51,566 bases of DNA from Verrucomicrobiaceae bacterium (GTDB lineage Bacteria > Verrucomicrobiota > Verrucomicrobiia > Chthoniobacterales > Terrimicrobiaceae). The position numbers were made by a program, and so were the translations under genes. The notes beneath the pieces were generated by a model. The model was not told where the DNA came from. It did not search any database and was given only the letters and a program-made list of their open reading frames with translations. Location of the stretch: positions 1 to 51,566 of the forward strand of contig QYQL01000048.1 in NCBI GenBank assembly GCA_007280915.1, given 5' to 3'. Below, one piece after another: positions 49,301 through 51,566 of the stretch. Numbering within the stretch: the stretch's first letter is position 1; the number at the start of each line of letters is the position of its first letter.

Positions 49301-51566
49301 GTATGTGGAAGCAGTCAACGTGCCGTTTTGTGTGGTGCCTCCGGTGAAGGTCACCACGTTTTTCGTCTGGCTCGTGCCGCCCAATTCCATGATGCCTCCG
49401 GCCACGGTGAGGTTGCCGGTCGTGGAGCCCAGCGTTCCTGCACCGCTTACCGCCAGCGTGCCAGAGGTAACCGTCGTCGTGCCGTTGTAGGTGTTCGTGC
49501 CGTTCAATATCAACGTGCCCGTGCCCTTTTGCTCCACGGAACCGTTGCCACTGATCACGCTGTTGAAGTCGGTCCCCTGCGTGACCGTGTTGTTACGATT
49601 AAACGCCAACGTGCCGTTGTTGGAAATCGTGCTGTTCGTGGACAGCGAGCCAAGAGACCCGCCATTGCCGATTTGCAACGTGCCCAGACTGATGATCGTG
49701 GTTCCCGTGTAACCATTCGTCCCCGCCAAAACCAACGTGCCGGCGCCTGTCTTGGTCATGTTGCCATCCAAGAAGGCGGCTCCGCTGTTGACGGCTGTGC
49801 CTGTGGCCTGAATCCCATTCATCGTCAGGGTATTGGCATTGACCGTGATGGTCCGCGTTCTTCCTGCCGTCTGCACAAAGCCTGTTTCCACGCCGCTCAG
49901 GTCGAGGGAGTTGGTTCCGTTGAATGTGACGGCGTCGGTCAAAATGAAGCCCTGCAGCCCGACCGGAGCCGTGAAGGCGTTCGCCCCGGTTCCCGTGTTA
50001 TCCAGCATATTGCCGCCATTGTATTTCAAGGTCGTGCCGTTCAACGACAGGGCATTGCCCATGGCTAGGGATGCGTTGGCGTTGACCAGCGTGGTCGTCC
50101 CGCTGGCAAACAAATTCGCCCCGTTGAGAACCAACGTTCCTGAGCCACTCGCTCCGCCAATGGTCAAGGCCGAGGCTGTCGCATCGATCGTCCCGTTAAT
50201 GGTCAGGGTCTGGCTGGCCGCCGCCCCGATTGTCTGGGCCCCGGCCAAGCTCCCGAACAGCACGAAGTTCTTCGTTGTGGTCATGTTGGTCGTCGCAGCT
50301 ATGTTCGAATTCTGGTTGATCGTCACCATCGCGCCGTTACCCAACGCGCTGGCGTTTCCGATCTTCAGTGTGCCCGTCGCCCCCAACGTCGTGTTGCCCG
50401 TGTAGCTGTTCGTCCCGTTCAGGGTCAGTGTGCCAGGACCGCTTGCGATGACATCCACCACGCTGCTCCCGATGTTCCCGTTGATCGCGGTTCCCCCATT
50501 GGTTCCGCAATTGGTAAAGGCGGTGATATTTCCACCATTGTTGATCGTGCCGTTGTTCATCCAGACAAAGCCGGTGCCTGTGGCGTTGTTCATGATGGTC
50601 AGGTTGCCTGCGCCGACGAAGTTGCCGGTAAACCGGTGGTTCACGCTGGATCCCGAGTTGAGCAACGTCAGGTTGTCGCCATTCATGGTGACGTTGCCGC
50701 TGAAGATGGCTGACCGGGTCGCTCCGGTCGAACCGATGATCAGGTTACCGGTCGCTCCGGTGCCCAGTTGGATGTCGTTGGCGACTGTGAAGCTGCCCGT
50801 GCTCAAGCGCGCATCGAGGGCACCCGCATCGCCCAGGACAATCGTGCCGTTGCCCACCGCATTGACGACGTTGCCGCCGGCGGCATTGTTTCCGAAGCCG
50901 ATGTTGAGCGTGCCCTGCTTGATGACCGCCCCTCCGGAGATCGGGGCTGCGGTGCTATTGCCGCTCAGGTCGAGCGTTCCCGCACCCGTCTTGATGATCT
51001 GGTTGGCACCCCCCGATCCGTTGGTGATGTTGCCGCCGATAAACAGGGTTGATCCCGAATTAACCACGTTAATGGTCCGGTTGCTCCCAACCGATGTTCC
51101 CAGCGTGACATCGCCCGCGCCAAGGTCCAGATTCCCATTTCCCGTGCCGTTAAAGGTGAAATCCCCGTTGATGGTAATCAGGTTGTTGTTGGACATCACT
51201 GGGGAGTTGGAACTCACCGTCTGTCCGAGCGTGCCGCCATTGATCGTCAAACTCCCGGTGCCCAGGGCGTTCTGCGAGTTGAGATTCAGAGTACCGGAAT
51301 TCAGCACCGTGTTGCCTCCGTAGGTGTTGGAGACCGTGAAATTCCCCGCGACGGTTCCGCTGGCTGTCGCATTGCTGCTCAGCGTGATGCTGACACCGGG
51401 GTTGATGGCCGTAACCGTGACTCCACCGGCGATCCCGGTCGCAGAGACAATTGAGCCGATTTCAATTCCGGTGGTGTCGGCCAGCGTGACCGTCTTACAG
51501 GCGGTCGTCGTCGTGAGCGATGCCTTCGTGACCAAGGGATTCAATGTCAACTGTCCCGTGCCGTTC
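46316..51566 (-). CDS. Giant beta-strand repeat protein with PEP-CTERM sorting signal (5' end cut)
   Basis: At least 1,749 residues; the frame is open to the right edge, so the N-terminus lies outside the window. Most of it is autotransporter-associated beta-strand repeats, with phrases such as GTLTLTGTNTYTGATVITTG, GTLNVG and SANTNNG-like turns, rich in Gly, Thr, Asn and Ser with almost no Cys. This predicts a long beta-helix exported to the surface. The C-terminus has VVPEPAAWILAAFGLT, a hydrophobic helix and RRRRRD, a PEP-CTERM signal, instead of an autotransporter barrel. It is probably released or anchored by an exosortase encoded elsewhere. A terminator follows. Confidence 0.93.
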   Translation of the reverse strand, partial: NGTGQLTLNPLVTKASLTTTTACKTVTLADTTGIEIGSIVSATGIAGGVTVTAINPGVSITLSSNATASGTVAGNFTVSNTYGGNTVLNSGTLNLNSQNALGTGSLTINGGTLGQTVSSNSPVMSNNNLITINGDFTFNGTGNGNLDLGAGDVTLGTSVGSNRTINVVNSGSTLFIGGNITNGSGGANQIIKTGAGTLDLSGNSTAAPISGGAVIKQGTLNIGFGNNAAGGNVVNAVGNGTIVLGDAGALDARLSTGSFTVANDIQLGTGATGNLIIGSTGATRSAIFSGNVTMNGDNLTLLNSGSSVNHRFTGNFVGAGNLTIMNNATGTGFVWMNNGTINNGGNITAFTNCGTNGGTAINGNIGSSVVDVIASGPGTLTLNGTNSYTGNTTLGATGTLKIGNASALGNGAMVTINQNSNIAATTNMTTTKNFVLFGSLAGAQTIGAAASQTLTINGTIDATASALTIGGASGSGTLVLNGANLFASGTTTLVNANASLAMGNALSLNGTTLKYNGGNMLDNTGTGANAFTAPVGLQGFILTDAVTFNGTNSLDLSGVETGFVQTAGRTRTITVNANTLTMNGIQATGTAVNSGAAFLDGNMTKTGAGTLVLAGTNGYTGTTIISLGTLQIGNGGSLGSLSTNSTISNNGTLAFNRNNTVTQGTDFNSVISGNGSVEQKGTGTLILNGTNTYNGTTTVTSGTLAVSGAGTLGSTTGNLTVAGGIMELGGTSQTKNVVTFTGGTTQNGTLTASTYATQNGTVSAVLAGAGGLTKTTAGTVVLSGTNTYNGTTTITGGILDIAATTNIGNGVGQIGNTGTGMVYVPTGGNFSANNFNVGNTSGFGSVVINGGTVATTTATTSAGFAYGAGGYGSFFMSSGNFTTRRLDGGGASVLSTAVNVAQISGGNFTNSEYILLRGAYSEFTLTGGTVNHNAASNVISLEGTAGVSTTLNVAGGLLDNTGQTVTFGRVAGITTSASLNLDGGTLLTGAIAATAANISGSANVNFNGGTLKASAASTTFLPVGLNNAYVNGAFGTFAGGAVIDTNTFDLTFAKGLSAPTGNGVSGLTVGSAGSGYIGAPLVEITGGGGTGATGYAVVDLDPASGTFGQVTSVVLTNPGVGYTSTPTINLLGGGGSGAGVSASGIAANTSGGLIKNGTGTLTLSANGTYSGGTTINAGSVQATARNAMGTGVVTVTGTGTFLYNTDAFVEGLVYNKAGGSSLFNNSPTTQYITIGASGIVNQSGAGQLTIANTSNRPVSVILGSSQTWTNNGTKILMNGCATATVNTLDLGANTLTLVGTGSGGYEIDAPIIGTGNIVKNSTGNLTVTKSNTYNGTTTINSGTLNVGTGTDAGSIANTSAITNNGSLVYNVGSGVRTLAAPISGTGSLTQNSTGGTLTLTGTNTYTGATVITTGSTLQVGAGTDAGSIANTSAVTNNGALVYNVGNGTRTLGAVISGSGSVTQSSSGGTLTLSNTNTYGGSTLVTAGTLVVSGTINNTSGVQVDGGTFNYTGATGLSRNVVVNSGGTFRYNSAAAMTSVITLNAGATLGGSGSIGAISGAGSVEPGNSPGILTATTADFSGGLGFKFEFGATGNPTWSDASSSVNDVLHLTNTSTPFLNSATASNVFDIYFGVASITVGNKFNGGFFAGTADFSTTVDNGSYNYYVFGDGAGLHDNNGTKYYTLSEYNVVAGTSWTVDHGTFAVNGANFTDATVNGYVQQFNVVPEPAAWILAAFGLTTAVVFRRRRRD
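47132..47575 (-). repeat. Near-identical tandem repeats of 216-219 bp in the surface protein gene
   Basis: The marker GTAGGTGTT (AAC-ACC-TAC on the coding strand) recurs at 47132, 47351 and 47567. Between these points two 72-73-residue units are close copies: both contain DAGSIANTSA, VYNVG and GTLTL. They are the most alike copies in the protein and suggest recent duplication. Confidence 0.75.

Noticed and set aside
47768-50068. Open frame of 766 codons on the plus strand
   Set aside because: It is antisense to the repeat-rich PEP-CTERM gene, which has a terminator, signal and family features; GC-rich repeats leave the opposite strand open by chance.

Overview
The window is a GC-rich bacterial chromosome segment, most likely from a member of the Verrucomicrobiota. 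This is inferred, not proven. The evidence is a giant protein built of autotransporter-associated beta-strand repeats that ends in a PEP-CTERM sorting signal, Gram-negative envelope genes (Mla lipid transport, an ADP-heptose enzyme, several lipoproteins), frequent start codons without a Shine-Dalgarno sequence, and dense packing with many ATGA stop/start overlaps. No rRNA operon, transposase, prophage module or CRISPR array is visible.

Layout. 0-4.6 kb: tRNA-Cys, a BamE-like secreted protein, a three-gene operon (DUF1232 membrane protein, OmpA-like lipoprotein, FHA-ABC transporter) and an ECF sigma factor. 4.6-10.4 kb: two glycosyltransferases, an RsmA rRNA methyltransferase fused to a NUDIX hydrolase, a short RecO, a TPR protein and RfaE2. 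10.4-14.1 kb (minus): prs-rplY-pth-rpsF-ssb, preceded by a Pro/Thr-rich secreted protein. 14.2-23.2 kb: pabB, converging on a minus-strand series of a five-PAS histidine kinase, a receiver-only regulator and a complete Liv ABC importer (livK-H-M-G-F order). 23.5-27 kb: mlaE-mlaF-mlaD, a 39-residue lipoprotein and an L,D-transpeptidase. 27-33.3 kb: asd and a biotin-independent malonate decarboxylase operon (mdcA-C-D-E-G-B) without mdcH, a transporter or a regulator. 33.3-41.5 kb (minus): a NarL-type two-component pair, a GspF/PilC-like protein, class I fumarase, an MsbA-like exporter and TerC. 41.5-46.3 kb is the least ordinary part: gene-poor DNA, HflX, a small lipoprotein, a polysaccharide deacetylase with altered catalytic motifs, a stand-alone polyvalent-protein-type kinase, tRNA-Thr, tRNA-Ala and palindromic elements. 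46.3 kb to the end is the repeat-rich PEP-CTERM protein, cut by the right edge.

Working together: the mdc genes make a self-contained module for the enzyme subunits, the special acyl carrier protein and its prosthetic group. The Liv genes may be co-transcribed with the multi-PAS kinase and receiver. The prs-to-ssb block is translation and nucleotide housekeeping. The FHA-ABC operon and mlaEFD point to envelope maintenance.

Most worth a second look: the RsmA-NUDIX fusion, the free-standing polyvalent kinase, the deacetylase with a changed active site, a parS-like palindrome before mdcA, and stem-loops placed directly in front of start codons of several genes (livK, the receiver, mlaE, fumarase).
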